From: Robiginitalea sp.
GTDB taxonomy: Bacteria; Bacteroidota; Bacteroidia; Flavobacteriales; Flavobacteriaceae
Assembly: GCA_024638915.1 (NCBI GenBank)
Contig: JAHEJJ010000006.1
Span: 1 to 64,000 of the forward strand
Direction: 5' to 3'
DNA length: 64,000 nucleotides
Positions 25,938 to 35,067 of this stretch are shown here, piece after piece. Below the pieces are notes generated by a model, which saw only the letters and a list, made by a program, of their open reading frames with translations, was not told the origin of the DNA and did no database searches. Numbering within the stretch: the first letter of the stretch is position 1; each line of letters begins with the position of its first letter. A program made the position numbers and the translations under genes.

Positions 25938-26786
25938 CTATGCCTGATCGTTCAAGGCCAGCATGGGTATTTTATAATGGTAGCCGATTTCCTTGACCAG
26001 CGGCCTTGAAAGTATCGTACTGAATAGATTATGCTTTCGGTTGATAAAGGCAATCATCCGGCTGTCCCGGCTATTGACAAAAGCGCCTATTCCGCTGTGA
26101 ATACCGCGGTCTTTTAAAACATGAAAACTGTGCTCTGTATCCTCCAGTATGGCGGCCAGCAATTCCCTGTTGCTTTTCTGCTCCTGATTCAACTCCTTGT
26201 TTTTCTCAATATGTAAGACCCGTATTGCCGCGTTATGCATGCCGGCTATCTCTGTCATATGCTGAAGCTCTTTTTTCTTGTAATAGACTTTAAAATCGGT
26301 AGGAAAGACGATTTCATTGGGGGGTTGAAAACCATATTCCTCTGGAATGGTCAATACCGGGCAATTGGTGATCCCTTCCATAAGGTTGATGGCATTGGTG
26401 CCAAAAATAAGGCTCTCGGCTCCGGTAATTCCTTTTGTACCCATAACGACAAGATCGATGTCTTTCTGAGCTATAGCAGTTTCCGCGGCATGTAAAAGCG
26501 AATTGTAGCTGGCGATCGACTCAAAATGATGTCCCGGGTTTTGCGGATGAAAAGAGATGCGTTCTAAAAGCTCGGTAAGTTGCTTTTCGGAAGATGACCT
26601 TGCTGCCTGGTAAGCGATGTCTTCAGGCTCCGGATCGAAAGGGCTGTCTACCGAATATCCACTGATCTGATATGCATTGAGCAGATAAAAATCACAGGCT
26701 ATCTGGGCAAATAGCTGCATGGCATATCGGCTGGCATTCAGGGCCGTTGATGAAAAATCGGTAGGTATTAAAATCCTTTTATTCAT
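25938..26786 (-). CDS. Universal stress protein, tandem-domain
   Basis: 282 residues, two Usp domains. The N-terminal domain starts RILIPTDFSSTALNASRYAM and keeps the ATP-binding signature G-x2-G-x9-G-T (MGTKGITGAESLIFGTNA); the C-terminal domain (from about residue 150, EIVFPTDFKVYYKKKEL) lacks it. Last of four usp genes read as one minus-strand operon from 29403, with a 42-bp gap upstream. Usp proteins bind ATP and help cells survive starvation, low oxygen or oxidative stress. Confidence 0.93.
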   Translation of the reverse strand: MNKRILIPTDFSSTALNASRYAMQLFAQIACDFYLLNAYQISGYSVDSPFDPEPEDIAYQAARSSSEKQLTELLERISFHPQNPGHHFESIASYNSLLHAAETAIAQKDIDLVVMGTKGITGAESLIFGTNAINLMEGITNCPVLTIPEEYGFQPPNEIVFPTDFKVYYKKKELQHMTEIAGMHNAAIRVLHIEKNKELNQEQKSNRELLAAILEDTEHSFHVLKDRGIHSGIGAFVNSRDSRMIAFINRKHNLFSTILSRPLVKEIGYHYKIPMLALNDQA

Positions 26787-26828
26787 AATATCGGATCAAC
26801 GATCCTTTACAGATCTGATTAATAGGCC

Positions 26829-27686
26829 CTATACTCGCGTAGCCCCGGCGGGCATAACCAAAAAGGGGATATCGAGTTTGAATATCAATTTATGGAACAC
26901 CGGCTCACGGATAAGTTGGGCAAGCATACCATGTTCGTATTTGATCATTGCCAGCAGTTCTATATTGAGTTCATCTACAAAAGTCTCTATTACATGGCTC
27001 TTATTGCTAAAATCAGGCATCCAGTGGACGGAATGGTTTACTTCGGCCAGATATTCTTTCAGGATATTCAGATTCGTTTTTTGAAGCTTGCTTAAACGCT
27101 CATGTTCATTGATATGGATAATGCGGACCGATGCTCCGTACAAAGCGGTAAGTTCTTTCAGGGGATGCAGCAATCCGGCATCGTAAGGGTGCTTGTAGTC
27201 CGTGGCAAATGCTATCTCCTTAGGCATATTGCATTCGATCTCTTTAGGAACGATGAGCAAGGGGCAATCGGTAATTTCATCAATGGCCTTGGAAACCGTG
27301 CTGCCCATTATTATGTTATCAACTGCCGCCGTCCCTTTATGGCCCATAACCAAAAGATCGATATGGTAGTGGTCGATAGCCTGATTCGCTATCTCTGAGA
27401 AATGCCCGTTTCTCGAAAGTGTCTTGAATTGATGCAAAGGATTATTCTGATCGAGATGGATCCTGTGGTAGACCTCATTCAATCCTTCGGCCGACTCTTC
27501 GGATAGCTGTTCGATCAGTGACCGGCGGCTTCCTGCTCCCACCTTCTGGCTGATCAGCTTTGTTAGCTCGGTATAGCTGTTTAGCAGATAAAAATTACAT
27601 TTTCGCTCTTTGAAGAGTTCAGTAGCAAAGAACAATGCATTGTATGCGTTATTCGAAAAATCGGTAGCGACGAGAATATTTTTCAT
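26829..27686 (-). CDS. Universal stress protein, tandem-domain
   Basis: 285 residues. N-terminal NILVATDFSNNAYNALFFAT; the nucleotide-binding motif reads MGHKGTAAVDNIIMGSTV, i.e. G-x2-G-x9-G-S with His in place of Thr/Ser after the first Gly. The second domain (from about residue 150, EIAFATDYKHPYDAG) is degenerate. Third gene of the four-usp operon, starting 11 bp after the previous stop. Confidence 0.92.
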   Translation of the reverse strand: MKNILVATDFSNNAYNALFFATELFKERKCNFYLLNSYTELTKLISQKVGAGSRRSLIEQLSEESAEGLNEVYHRIHLDQNNPLHQFKTLSRNGHFSEIANQAIDHYHIDLLVMGHKGTAAVDNIIMGSTVSKAIDEITDCPLLIVPKEIECNMPKEIAFATDYKHPYDAGLLHPLKELTALYGASVRIIHINEHERLSKLQKTNLNILKEYLAEVNHSVHWMPDFSNKSHVIETFVDELNIELLAMIKYEHGMLAQLIREPVFHKLIFKLDIPFLVMPAGATRV

Positions 27687-27697
27687 GGTTCACATGT

Positions 27698-28537
27698 TTA
27701 CTGATGAGGTAAAACCATAAAGGGTATGGAAACATGAAATCCTATTTTTTTGATAATAGGTTCTATAAATAAACTTTCCAGGAAAGTGTGTTTATTCTGT
27801 ACCATAGCCAGCAGTTCTACTTTGTGCTCTTTTTGAAAATTATTGATGGCTTCTATAACTTCCTGGCTTGGAACCTCATAATACTTTGTGTTCAAAGGGG
27901 CAAGAATTTTTTCAAGAGTAAATCTGTTTTTTTTCTGGTTTTCGGTAAGTCCATAGCCCGAGGCAATATGCAACACGTGAATTTCCGCATCGACCATACT
28001 GGCTAGTTCCAATAAGGCCGATAGCTCTTCCACCTGATAATCTATTTCATAATCTGTTGGAAACAATATTGAAGTGGGCGCTGTAAAAGTATATACCGCA
28101 GGAATGGCCAATACCGGTTTTATAGATTTCTTGATCACATGTACCGTATGGGTTCCCAAAAATATTTCTTTGGCTCCGCTAGCGCCCTGAGTACCCATAA
28201 TTACAAAATCAGCCTTTTCTTTTTCTGTCATACTCACCACCTCATCGACCAGAATATTGAATGCTGAATGGGTGATCAGCGTATGCTTCGGGTTTTTAAA
28301 CTCCTGCTCTAATTGCTTATGGAGTTTTTCGAGTTGCTCCTGAGATTCGGACTGGTATATATCACCCAGACCAATCTGCCCCGGACTATGTAATACATAT
28401 TCGGCCTGGTATATGGCCGGAGTATATGTATTCATCAGATAAATGGTACACTCCTGGTCCTCAAACAGCTTTAAGGCGTATCGTGCGGCATTCAATGCAT
28501 TTTCAGAAAAATCTGTGGGAAGAATGATTCGTTTCAT
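27698..28537 (-). CDS. Universal stress protein, tandem-domain
   Basis: 279 residues. N-terminal RIILPTDFSENALNAARYAL, intact ATP motif MGTQGASGAKEIFLGTHT, second domain SILFPTDYEIDYQVEELSAL without the Gly signature, and a C-terminus FHVSIPFMVLPHQ shared with its neighbours. Second gene of the four-usp operon. The series probably arose by tandem duplication followed by divergence, since all four share the same half-degenerate architecture. Confidence 0.93.
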   Translation of the reverse strand: MKRIILPTDFSENALNAARYALKLFEDQECTIYLMNTYTPAIYQAEYVLHSPGQIGLGDIYQSESQEQLEKLHKQLEQEFKNPKHTLITHSAFNILVDEVVSMTEKEKADFVIMGTQGASGAKEIFLGTHTVHVIKKSIKPVLAIPAVYTFTAPTSILFPTDYEIDYQVEELSALLELASMVDAEIHVLHIASGYGLTENQKKNRFTLEKILAPLNTKYYEVPSQEVIEAINNFQKEHKVELLAMVQNKHTFLESLFIEPIIKKIGFHVSIPFMVLPHQ

Positions 28538-28557
28538 GTCTTGCGGTTTTCTTCTGG

Positions 28558-29403
28558 TTACCTGGCCAAATTCTGAAGTACCAGAAATGGTATTTTTATA
28601 TGTAATCCTATCTTATCGATAGTAGAGCGATAAAGCATATCCTCCAGATGTGAGTGCCTGGAGTTGACCATGACCAACATATCGATATCATTGTGAACTA
28701 TATATTTCGTGATGGCTATAGTTTTATCACTTTCTTCGGTCGTTTCAAAAGTCAGCACTGCCTTTTGCAAACATTCTTTTAGAAATCCCATGTTGTCTTC
28801 CTGCCTAAGGGATAACTTTAGGAGCGGGTTGACATAGAGCATATGGATCGTAGCCCGAAAAGACCCTGAAAGTTCAGATAACAGTTTCAATTCTCTTCTT
28901 TTATAGGGTACCATATAATCCGATGGGAACAGCATTTCTTTTGGTGGATGGTAAGCATACTGTTCTGGAATGGCCAATACAGGACACTGTACATATTTAA
29001 GCACCTGTAAGGTATTAGTGCCAAAGGTGATCTTGCGGTCGTTGGTTTCACCACGTGTACCCATAACCACCACATCTATATTCTCTGTATTTACAAGGTC
29101 ATTGATCTCATCGGTGAGTGTTCCAAAAGCAGAAATAAGATTGAATTTATGTTTTGGATTTGGAGAATATTCCTGTATTCGAACCGAGGTCTCCTGCAAA
29201 CTTTGCTGTGACCTTTGATAGGTAACCTCCTTTAATTCATCTAAAAAACTACGCTTCACCACCGTATCCTGAAGATAAACATCTTCTGCATAGGCATGTA
29301 AAATATAAAAATCGCTTCTCTCGTACTTAAATACCTGACAGGCATATTTTAAGGCATTAAAAGCGTTTGATGAAAAATCTGTTGGAACAACCACCTTTCT
29401 CAT
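28558..29403 (-). CDS. Universal stress protein, tandem-domain, first of the usp operon
   Basis: 281 residues from ATG 29403, chosen because MRKVVVPTDFSSNAFNALKY is the family start; the frame is open 17 codons further upstream, but that stretch overlaps the promoter. ATP motif MGTRGETNDRKITFGTNT; second domain EMLFPSDYMVPYKRRELKLL. First gene of the operon and directly behind a bidirectional Crp/Fnr-type box (29459-29470) shared with thioredoxin. Confidence 0.92.
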   Translation of the reverse strand: MRKVVVPTDFSSNAFNALKYACQVFKYERSDFYILHAYAEDVYLQDTVVKRSFLDELKEVTYQRSQQSLQETSVRIQEYSPNPKHKFNLISAFGTLTDEINDLVNTENIDVVVMGTRGETNDRKITFGTNTLQVLKYVQCPVLAIPEQYAYHPPKEMLFPSDYMVPYKRRELKLLSELSGSFRATIHMLYVNPLLKLSLRQEDNMGFLKECLQKAVLTFETTEESDKTIAITKYIVHNDIDMLVMVNSRHSHLEDMLYRSTIDKIGLHIKIPFLVLQNLAR

Positions 29404-29427
29404 GATAGATGTACTTTGGGTCTGATA

Positions 29428-29501
29428 TAAAATTAGTACGACCCAGGACGCCAAACCATGATAAAAATCAGGTGTACAATTGCTGAATTTAACTAACTTC
29501 G
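29428..29501. promoter_or_regulatory. Bidirectional Crp/Fnr-type promoter, usp operon / trxA
   Basis: Central box TGATaaaaATCA at 29459-29470. On the minus strand TAATTTTA (29435-29428) follows after 23 nt and leads to the usp operon, start codon 56 bp from the box. On the plus strand TAACTTCG (29494-29501) follows after 23 nt and leads to trxA, start codon 91 bp from the box. One activator dimer could thus serve both genes. Confidence 0.75.
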
Positions 29502-29560
29502 ACCCGATCTTTACCTATTGAGTTCAAGTAATTGATCCTGAGATCTCTAATTTTACAAGG

Positions 29561-29866
29561 ATGAAAGCATCATTTAAAAAGATCATAAACGCCGATGTGC
29601 CGGTACTTGTTGATTTTTATGCCGATTGGTGTGCCCCCTGCAAAGTCCTTGCGCCGGTCCTTCAGGAAGTCAAAAAACAGATGGGCGATGATGTGAAAAT
29701 TGTTAAAGTGGATGTCGACAAAAACGCCAAGCTGGCTGATAAATTCCAAATAAGAGGTGTGCCCACGATGATTCTATTCAAAAATGGGGAGGTGGTTTGG
29801 AGACAATCGGGTGTGCCTGGAAAGGAATCCATACTGCAGGCAATCCAATCGCAAAAAACCGCTTGA
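29561..29866 (+). CDS. trxA: Thioredoxin
   Basis: 101-residue classical thioredoxin: [20 protein letters not shown] with the redox pair Cys-Ala-Pro-Cys (E. coli has Cys-Gly-Pro-Cys), cis-Pro in [13 protein letters not shown], and no signal peptide, so cytosolic. The only plus-strand gene inside the usp array; it is divergent from the usp operon and sits behind the shared Crp/Fnr-type box, suggesting it is a stress-induced copy rather than the housekeeping thioredoxin. Confidence 0.95.
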   Translation: MKASFKKIINADVPVLVDFYADWCAPCKVLAPVLQEVKKQMGDDVKIVKVDVDKNAKLADKFQIRGVPTMILFKNGEVVWRQSGVPGKESILQAIQSQKTA

Positions 29867-29898
29867 GCTACGTAACTTTCGGATTCCTCAAATATTCA

Positions 29899-30738
29899 TC
29901 ATTCATGGAGTACCAAAAATGGGATGTCGGTATGATAGCTGATCTCCTCCACTTTGGGCTTGAATAAAATGCGCTGGTAAAAGTTTAAATTCTTGGCCAC
30001 CATGGCGACAATATCGATATCCCGACTTTCAACAAAACACTGAATGGCTGTTTCCAGATGGTTACTGGTGAGCGAATGGAAACTGTGTTCTATACCCCTC
30101 AGGTAATCGTGAAGAAAATCTTTATTCTCCAATTGTTTCTCGCTCAGATCCTCGCCCTTTTTCGATATATGAACGATCCTGAGCATAGCATCGTTCATTT
30201 CGACCATTTCGATCAGGGTGTCCAGTACTTTGATATCATATGCGATGTGATAATCGGTGGGGAATGCGATTTCCCTGGGAATTTTGTAAGAAGCATTTTC
30301 CGGAACTGCCAGCAAAGGACATTTAACCTTGGTAATGACATCGCCTGTATTACTGCCCAGGGTTACACGCTTCAATCCACTGGCTCCTTTAGTTCCCATA
30401 ACGATCAGATCGATCTTCTTGTCCTGTACTTCCCTTTTGACGCTTTCCACAAAATAGTCGTACAAGGCGGTGGTAACAAATAAATGATTGTTGTTGTCTG
30501 AGTACTCTTTAACTTGTTCCACCAAAGTTTTAAGCTGTGCTTTGCTTTCCTTGAGCATAGACTCCTTCAGGATGGCTGTTGATGTCCTGACCGAACTCCC
30601 CGCCCCTGAATAAGGCGGAATTGGATTTACATTGAGGAGATAGAAGGTGCATTTATCATTTTTAAAAAAATCAAGGCAATACTTTAAAGCATTCCATGAG
30701 TTTAATGAAAAATCCGTCGGTAGTAATATTCGTTTCAT
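29899..30738 (-). CDS. Universal stress protein, tandem-domain
   Basis: 279 residues. N-terminal RILLPTDFSLNSWNALKYCL, intact ATP motif MGTKGASGLKRVTLGSNT, degenerate second domain EIAFPTDYHIAYDIKVLDTL, C-terminus YHTDIPFLVLHE. Transcribed alone from its own Crp/Fnr-type promoter (30763-30805), which has the best -7 element of the series, and convergent with trxA. Confidence 0.93.
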   Translation of the reverse strand: MKRILLPTDFSLNSWNALKYCLDFFKNDKCTFYLLNVNPIPPYSGAGSSVRTSTAILKESMLKESKAQLKTLVEQVKEYSDNNNHLFVTTALYDYFVESVKREVQDKKIDLIVMGTKGASGLKRVTLGSNTGDVITKVKCPLLAVPENASYKIPREIAFPTDYHIAYDIKVLDTLIEMVEMNDAMLRIVHISKKGEDLSEKQLENKDFLHDYLRGIEHSFHSLTSNHLETAIQCFVESRDIDIVAMVAKNLNFYQRILFKPKVEEISYHTDIPFLVLHE

Positions 30739-30762
30739 ATCGGTAAAGGATTTAAACGTTCA

Positions 30763-30805
30763 CAAAAATACGCGCATCCCCCCTACTTGTAAATGACTCT
30801 CATCA
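30763..30805 (-). promoter_or_regulatory. Crp/Fnr-type activator box and -7 element, usp 29899-30738
   Basis: Box TGACtctcATCA at 30794-30805; on the minus strand 23 nt later comes TATTTTTG (30770-30763), an exact TAnnTTTG. Start codon 56 bp from the box. No TTG -33 element is present, as expected if an activator replaces it. Confidence 0.8.
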
Positions 30806-30830
30806 TATTGCCTTTCATAATTCATTCCAT

Positions 30831-31883
30831 TTACCGCATATTCTGAAGTCTTTTGGTATCGATAATCTTAATACTTCGGTCTTTGATATCGATAATACCC
30901 TCTTTCTTAAAACTTGAAAGTGTCCTGATCAGTGTTTCGGTAGCCATACCAGCTACCCCTGCAAGGTCGCTTCGGAGAATGTGAATATTGCCCAGCCTGT
31001 CTTCCTGGAGTTTATCTGTAAATCTTAGCAGAGTACTCGCCGTCTTTCTCCTGACTGAACCATAGGCCATCTCCAAAAGCTGTTCCCTTGTTTCTGAGAG
31101 GTCTTCTGCCAGCATTTGAAGGAGTTCCATGATAAGGTCAGAATTATGTTCAAGCGCCCTTTTCAACTGCTCCTTAGTAATACCGGTTAACCTGCATTCT
31201 TCAATGGCTGTGGCATATTCCCGATAAGGAATATTGCTGGTAAAACTAGTAAATCCGAAAAAATCATCCGCCTTATAAATACCTGTAATAAGTTCTTTTC
31301 CCTGTTCATCCAGTTTATGAGTTTTCACAGCACCGCTCAGAATAAGGTAAACCAGATTTGAGTTGTCTCCTTCCCGGTATATCTCCTGGTTTAACCCAAA
31401 AGTGAATTCCCTTCCGTGATCATCTATATAATTCTTAAATTCTTCTAAGTTTCTGATATCCAAGCCCTCTGTCCAATACTGTTGCCCTTCCTGCTCGCTT
31501 AGTTCCTTCAGGATAACGGATCGGGCGATACGGCTTTCAATAGCACCGATGAGTTCAGATTCTTCAAAGGGCTTTGTGATATAATCGTCTGCTCCCAGTT
31601 CCATGCCTTTGCGGATATCCTTTCTTTCGGTTTTTGCAGACAGGAAAATAAAGGGTATTCCTTGTGTATCGTGGTGCTCTGACAATGCCTCTAAAACCTG
31701 GTAGCCATCCATCCCGGGCATCATAATATCACAAACGATCACATCAGGGATATTATGTCTTGCCAGCACTATTCCCTTTATACCGTCCGAGGCCGTAAGC
31801 ACTTCATACTTCGCTAAATTCAGCAATTCTGCTGTATTTTCCCTAAGCACATTATCGTCTTCTATGAGGAGAACTCTTTTCAT
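30831..31883 (-). CDS. Response regulator with Crp/Fnr-type DNA-binding output
   Basis: 350 residues from ATG 31883. Receiver domain (1-120): Asp8-Asp9 (IEDD is residues 7-10), phospho-acceptor Asp52 in CDIMMPGMDG, Lys104 in YITKPF. Then a cyclic-nucleotide-binding-like beta barrel (about 150-245, EIYREGDNSNLVYLILSGAV) and a Crp-type winged HTH (about 275-345). In the recognition helix ATETLIRTLSSF, Glu316 and Arg320 match the Glu and Arg of FNR/CRP that read a TGA core; FNR's Ser between them is Ile. No N-terminal Cys cluster, so it is not an FeS oxygen sensor. It follows the LOV kinase by 61 bp and is surrounded by matching TGAY-N4-RTCA boxes. Confidence 0.93.
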   Translation of the reverse strand: MKRVLLIEDDNVLRENTAELLNLAKYEVLTASDGIKGIVLARHNIPDVIVCDIMMPGMDGYQVLEALSEHHDTQGIPFIFLSAKTERKDIRKGMELGADDYITKPFEESELIGAIESRIARSVILKELSEQEGQQYWTEGLDIRNLEEFKNYIDDHGREFTFGLNQEIYREGDNSNLVYLILSGAVKTHKLDEQGKELITGIYKADDFFGFTSFTSNIPYREYATAIEECRLTGITKEQLKRALEHNSDLIMELLQMLAEDLSETREQLLEMAYGSVRRKTASTLLRFTDKLQEDRLGNIHILRSDLAGVAGMATETLIRTLSSFKKEGIIDIKDRSIKIIDTKRLQNMR

Positions 31884-31944
31884 CAACTGCTTAATTTTAA
31901 GTACAATTTACGCCCAAATAAGTGTCCGATGCGTAACCTTAGTC

Positions 31945-33837
31945 TCATCTTACGGGTTTTTGGTCCAAAGGTAGTACGATTGTAAAGATACTCCCCTGAT
32001 TTTCCACACTCTCAAACTCAATACTTCCACCCAAGTTTTCAACATGGGTTTTGACTATATTCAGGCCGATTCCGGTCCCCTGGGTGGTTAAGACATTTCC
32101 TGCTCTGAAATAGCGTTCAAATATATGCTTCTGATCCCCCGCAGGTATTCCTACACCCTGGTCCTTGATCCTGAATATGACGCGATTTTCCAGGACTTCT
32201 ACCTCCATGAATATGGTTGTATTTTCATGAGAGTATTTAATCGCGTTGTGCAGGAGATTGGTCAGGGTTAGGGCAACGATCTTTTCATCCTGAAAAATCC
32301 TGATTTCTTCGATGTTTATAGGGTATTCTATTTTCTGACCTGTTTTTAATAACATATTGGCGCTATAGACCACTTCATTGATCACTTTACTGAGATAGAA
32401 TTCGGTCATCTTGTATATTTCCTTTCCTTGCTCCAGGCGCTCCACTGATAAAAAATCGTCCAGGATCCCTGTGAGATGCTTAACTTCCGAAGTAATGGAC
32501 TTTATGTGCTTATCTCGTTTTTGCTGTTGATCTTCCAACGGGTATTTTCCGATCAAAGTCGCAGAAGTTAGAATGGCGCTTAAAGGGGTTTTGAACTCAT
32601 GTGATACGAGCGACAGGAATTTGGTTTTGAGTGCCCCTAGTTCCTTTTCTTTGATCAGCGCCTGCCTTAGTTGTTCTGTGCGTTCGGCTACTGTATTTTC
32701 TAACTTTTTGGTATAGTCCTTCCTATCGGAGATATCCATTACAATGGCTACAATCAGCGTGCGATCTTCGAGTGAAGAAGATTGCATATGGATCTCTACC
32801 GGATAGCTGCTTCCGTCTTTACGGGAATAGGTGGTTTCCAGTTCAACCTTTTTACGTGAATTGGACAGTATCGGCTGTATGAGTTTTATGAATTTCTTTT
32901 TGCTGAACTCAGGCATGAGTTCATAGGGCTTCATCGATTGGAGTTCCTGCAACTTATAGCCAATACTTTTTTGTGCTCCAAAATTAGCATGGGTAAATTC
33001 AAGCGATTCCGCATCGAAAACATAGATCTCGTTCAGGGAGTCATTAAAGATCTTGATAAGGTGGCTTATTTCCTGTTCGGCCATCACCCTTTCTGAGACA
33101 TCGTTCTGTATACCTATGAAATGAGTGATCTTTCCATTGGTCGCCCGAATAGGATTTACCGACACTTCATTCCAGAACATGCTGCCGTCCTTTTTGTAAT
33201 TCCTTACCTCTACCTGGCAGCTGCTACCGGTTTTAATGGCCTCCCGGATCTGCTTTACCCCCTCCTGATTTCGATCTTTACGCTGTAGGAAGCGGCAGTT
33301 GTGCCCCATGATTTCTTCTTTGGTGTACCCCGTCAATTTCTGAAATGCCTTGTTATAATAAATAATGGGGTTATCCTCCTGTTGGGCATCGGTGATCACT
33401 ATTCCGTTAAGGGCAAATTCTAATGCTTTTCCTTTAATTTTGAGCTTGCGCCGATATTCCAGGGTCTGGGTCATGTCGTATACCACAGCCAGAACATATT
33501 TTCGCTGATAGATCGTGAAAGGGCTGAGACCTACTTCCAACGGAAATTCTTTTCCCGATTTTTTCAACCCACATAGCACCCTTCCGTCGGCCATCCGACC
33601 TTGTTTTCCCTGGTGGAAGAATTCGGTCATATGTTTTTCATGTGGTTTCTTATAATTGTCAGGAATGATCTGCGACAGGGATGTACCGATGAGTTCGTCG
33701 GGTTCATAACCAAAAAGAGATTCGGCCCGTCTGTTGATCGAGACGATCGTAAAATCGTGGTTCACCACTATGGTGCCCTCCATTATTGCCTCGGATAGGA
33801 GGTGAAAAATATTACCATTTTTTTTAAAAACGCGCAT
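31945..33837 (-). CDS. LOV-PAS sensor histidine kinase
   Basis: 630 residues, soluble. Domains: PAS 1 (about 12-125), LOV domain (about 135-255), PAS 3 (about 260-375), short coiled coil, HisKA with His413 in SHEFKTP, HATPase with Asn531 (HNAIKYS), DQGVGIP (559-565) and GTGIGLNI. The LOV core reads GHNCRFLQ with photoactive Cys181; Asn213, Asn223 (FWN) and Gln244 (GIQ) complete the FMN set. Cys-to-Asn (32) and Asn-to-Asn (10) spacings equal those of Bacillus YtvA. It should sense blue light by forming a Cys-flavin adduct and phosphorylate the receiver-Crp protein encoded next. It lies in an operon after hpf and a usp gene. Confidence 0.94.
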   Translation of the reverse strand: MRVFKKNGNIFHLLSEAIMEGTIVVNHDFTIVSINRRAESLFGYEPDELIGTSLSQIIPDNYKKPHEKHMTEFFHQGKQGRMADGRVLCGLKKSGKEFPLEVGLSPFTIYQRKYVLAVVYDMTQTLEYRRKLKIKGKALEFALNGIVITDAQQEDNPIIYYNKAFQKLTGYTKEEIMGHNCRFLQRKDRNQEGVKQIREAIKTGSSCQVEVRNYKKDGSMFWNEVSVNPIRATNGKITHFIGIQNDVSERVMAEQEISHLIKIFNDSLNEIYVFDAESLEFTHANFGAQKSIGYKLQELQSMKPYELMPEFSKKKFIKLIQPILSNSRKKVELETTYSRKDGSSYPVEIHMQSSSLEDRTLIVAIVMDISDRKDYTKKLENTVAERTEQLRQALIKEKELGALKTKFLSLVSHEFKTPLSAILTSATLIGKYPLEDQQQKRDKHIKSITSEVKHLTGILDDFLSVERLEQGKEIYKMTEFYLSKVINEVVYSANMLLKTGQKIEYPINIEEIRIFQDEKIVALTLTNLLHNAIKYSHENTTIFMEVEVLENRVIFRIKDQGVGIPAGDQKHIFERYFRAGNVLTTQGTGIGLNIVKTHVENLGGSIEFESVENQGSIFTIVLPLDQKPVR

Positions 33838-33881
33838 AGGAAAAATTTATAAGAGCTAGTTTCAGATCGGGAATAAGATGC

Positions 33882-34718
33882 CTAGATCTTGCAACTGATG
33901 ACAGGAAATTTGGCGTGATTGGCCAAATCTGCTCCCAGGCTCCCTTTGAAAAAATGCATTAAACCGCTACGCCCGTGAGTTGGGATCGCGATCACATCTG
34001 CATCGATTTCTCCCGCTACGAAATAAACACCTCCTTCGATGGTATAGTCCGAAACAAATCGGATCGAGGTTTTAGATGGAAGTCTACCTCCATGGGCAGC
34101 GTTCATAAAATTGTCGGCCGTCTCCTGCTTCTCCCGCGTACTTCTGAATTTTTCATTTGGCAGGTTAACATAAACCAGGCAGACCTCGGCATCCCAAAGG
34201 GTTGCCAGTTTCCTGATTCGGTTATAAGCTACTATTGCTTCAAGGCTGAAGTCGGTGGCAAAAACCACTTTTCGCGGATTAAAATCAGGGCGTCGGGTCT
34301 TGATTACCAGCACGGGTATCTCGGAACTGCGCACCACCTTTTCCGTATTGGACCCGACAAATAACTCACTCAATCCTCCGGTACCATGCGAACCCATCAC
34401 GATAAGATCGATATTCTGCTCGGCGGCAACTTGATTGATTTCACTGAAAATTTTATAATTCTGGACTATTTCGCTTACTTTCAAATCTTTAAGATAGGGT
34501 TGATTAAGAAAGCGTTCGAACCTGGTTTTGGCCAGTTTCATATAATAATGTGCTTCTGCGAATTCCTGTGTCTCATCTTTGGTAAGAAAGGCCTCAGAAA
34601 GTCCTAACATATGAAGTACTATAATTTCGGATTCGTATTTCCGTGCCAGTATTGCGGCTACCTCCAATGCGAATCCTGCGTGCTCAGAAAAATCGACGGG
34701 TACCAGGATCCTCTTCAT
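33882..34718 (-). CDS. Universal stress protein, both domains with ATP motif
   Basis: 278 residues; unlike the other usp genes here, both halves keep the Gly signature: MGSHGTGGLSELFVGSNT in the first domain and PTHGRSGLMHFFKGSLG in the second. N-terminal RILVPVDFSEHAGFALEVAA. It therefore belongs to a different Usp subfamily. Second gene of the hpf-usp-kinase-regulator operon (24 bp after hpf, 44 bp before the kinase), so its dose follows that of the signalling pair. Confidence 0.93.
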   Translation of the reverse strand: MKRILVPVDFSEHAGFALEVAAILARKYESEIIVLHMLGLSEAFLTKDETQEFAEAHYYMKLAKTRFERFLNQPYLKDLKVSEIVQNYKIFSEINQVAAEQNIDLIVMGSHGTGGLSELFVGSNTEKVVRSSEIPVLVIKTRRPDFNPRKVVFATDFSLEAIVAYNRIRKLATLWDAEVCLVYVNLPNEKFRSTREKQETADNFMNAAHGGRLPSKTSIRFVSDYTIEGGVYFVAGEIDADVIAIPTHGRSGLMHFFKGSLGADLANHAKFPVISCKI

Positions 34719-34742
34719 AATTCAGGCTTATTATGCTAATAG

Positions 34743-35042
34743 TCAGTATTTCTTAAACGTGTGTTTGCGTTTCTGCAATTGTACTTCTAAATCTTTAATC
34801 GTTCCTGCAGCGGCCTTTTCAAAATCATCTTCATTGCTTTTGGCAAATATTCTGGGGCCGGGAACACTTAAACGGATCTCGCAAATCTTGCCTTTACCCG
34901 ACGGATCGTTTTCCATCTTAAAAAATACATCCGCCCGGATTATAAAATCGAATTTTTTGGACAGTTTATTCAGTTTGCTTGTCATCAATTCATTCATAGC
35001 CTCACTGGTAGGCATTTGAATATATTGGTAATTAATCGTCAT
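34743..35042 (-). CDS. hpf: Ribosome hibernation promoting factor (short HPF/RaiA type)
   Basis: 99 residues: MTINYQYIQMPTSEAMNELM, then CEIRLSVPGPRIFAKSNEDD and a C-terminal helix with basic residues (LEVQLQKRKHTFKKY). The beta-alpha-beta-beta-beta-alpha layout of HPF/YfiA fits. It binds the 30S decoding region and inactivates ribosomes in resting cells. No long C-terminal dimerisation domain. First gene of the operon with usp, the LOV kinase and the receiver-Crp regulator, behind the box at 35099-35110, so ribosome silencing is tied to the same signal. Confidence 0.88.
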   Translation of the reverse strand: MTINYQYIQMPTSEAMNELMTSKLNKLSKKFDFIIRADVFFKMENDPSGKGKICEIRLSVPGPRIFAKSNEDDFEKAAAGTIKDLEVQLQKRKHTFKKY

Positions 35043-35067
35043 ATGTAGAAGTTTTGAGATGTGAATA

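Noticed and set aside
30831-31883. Receiver-Crp protein as an FeS oxygen sensor of FNR type
   Set aside because: FNR needs a cluster of N-terminal Cys; here Cys occurs only at 51 and 230, and the N-terminus is a receiver domain.
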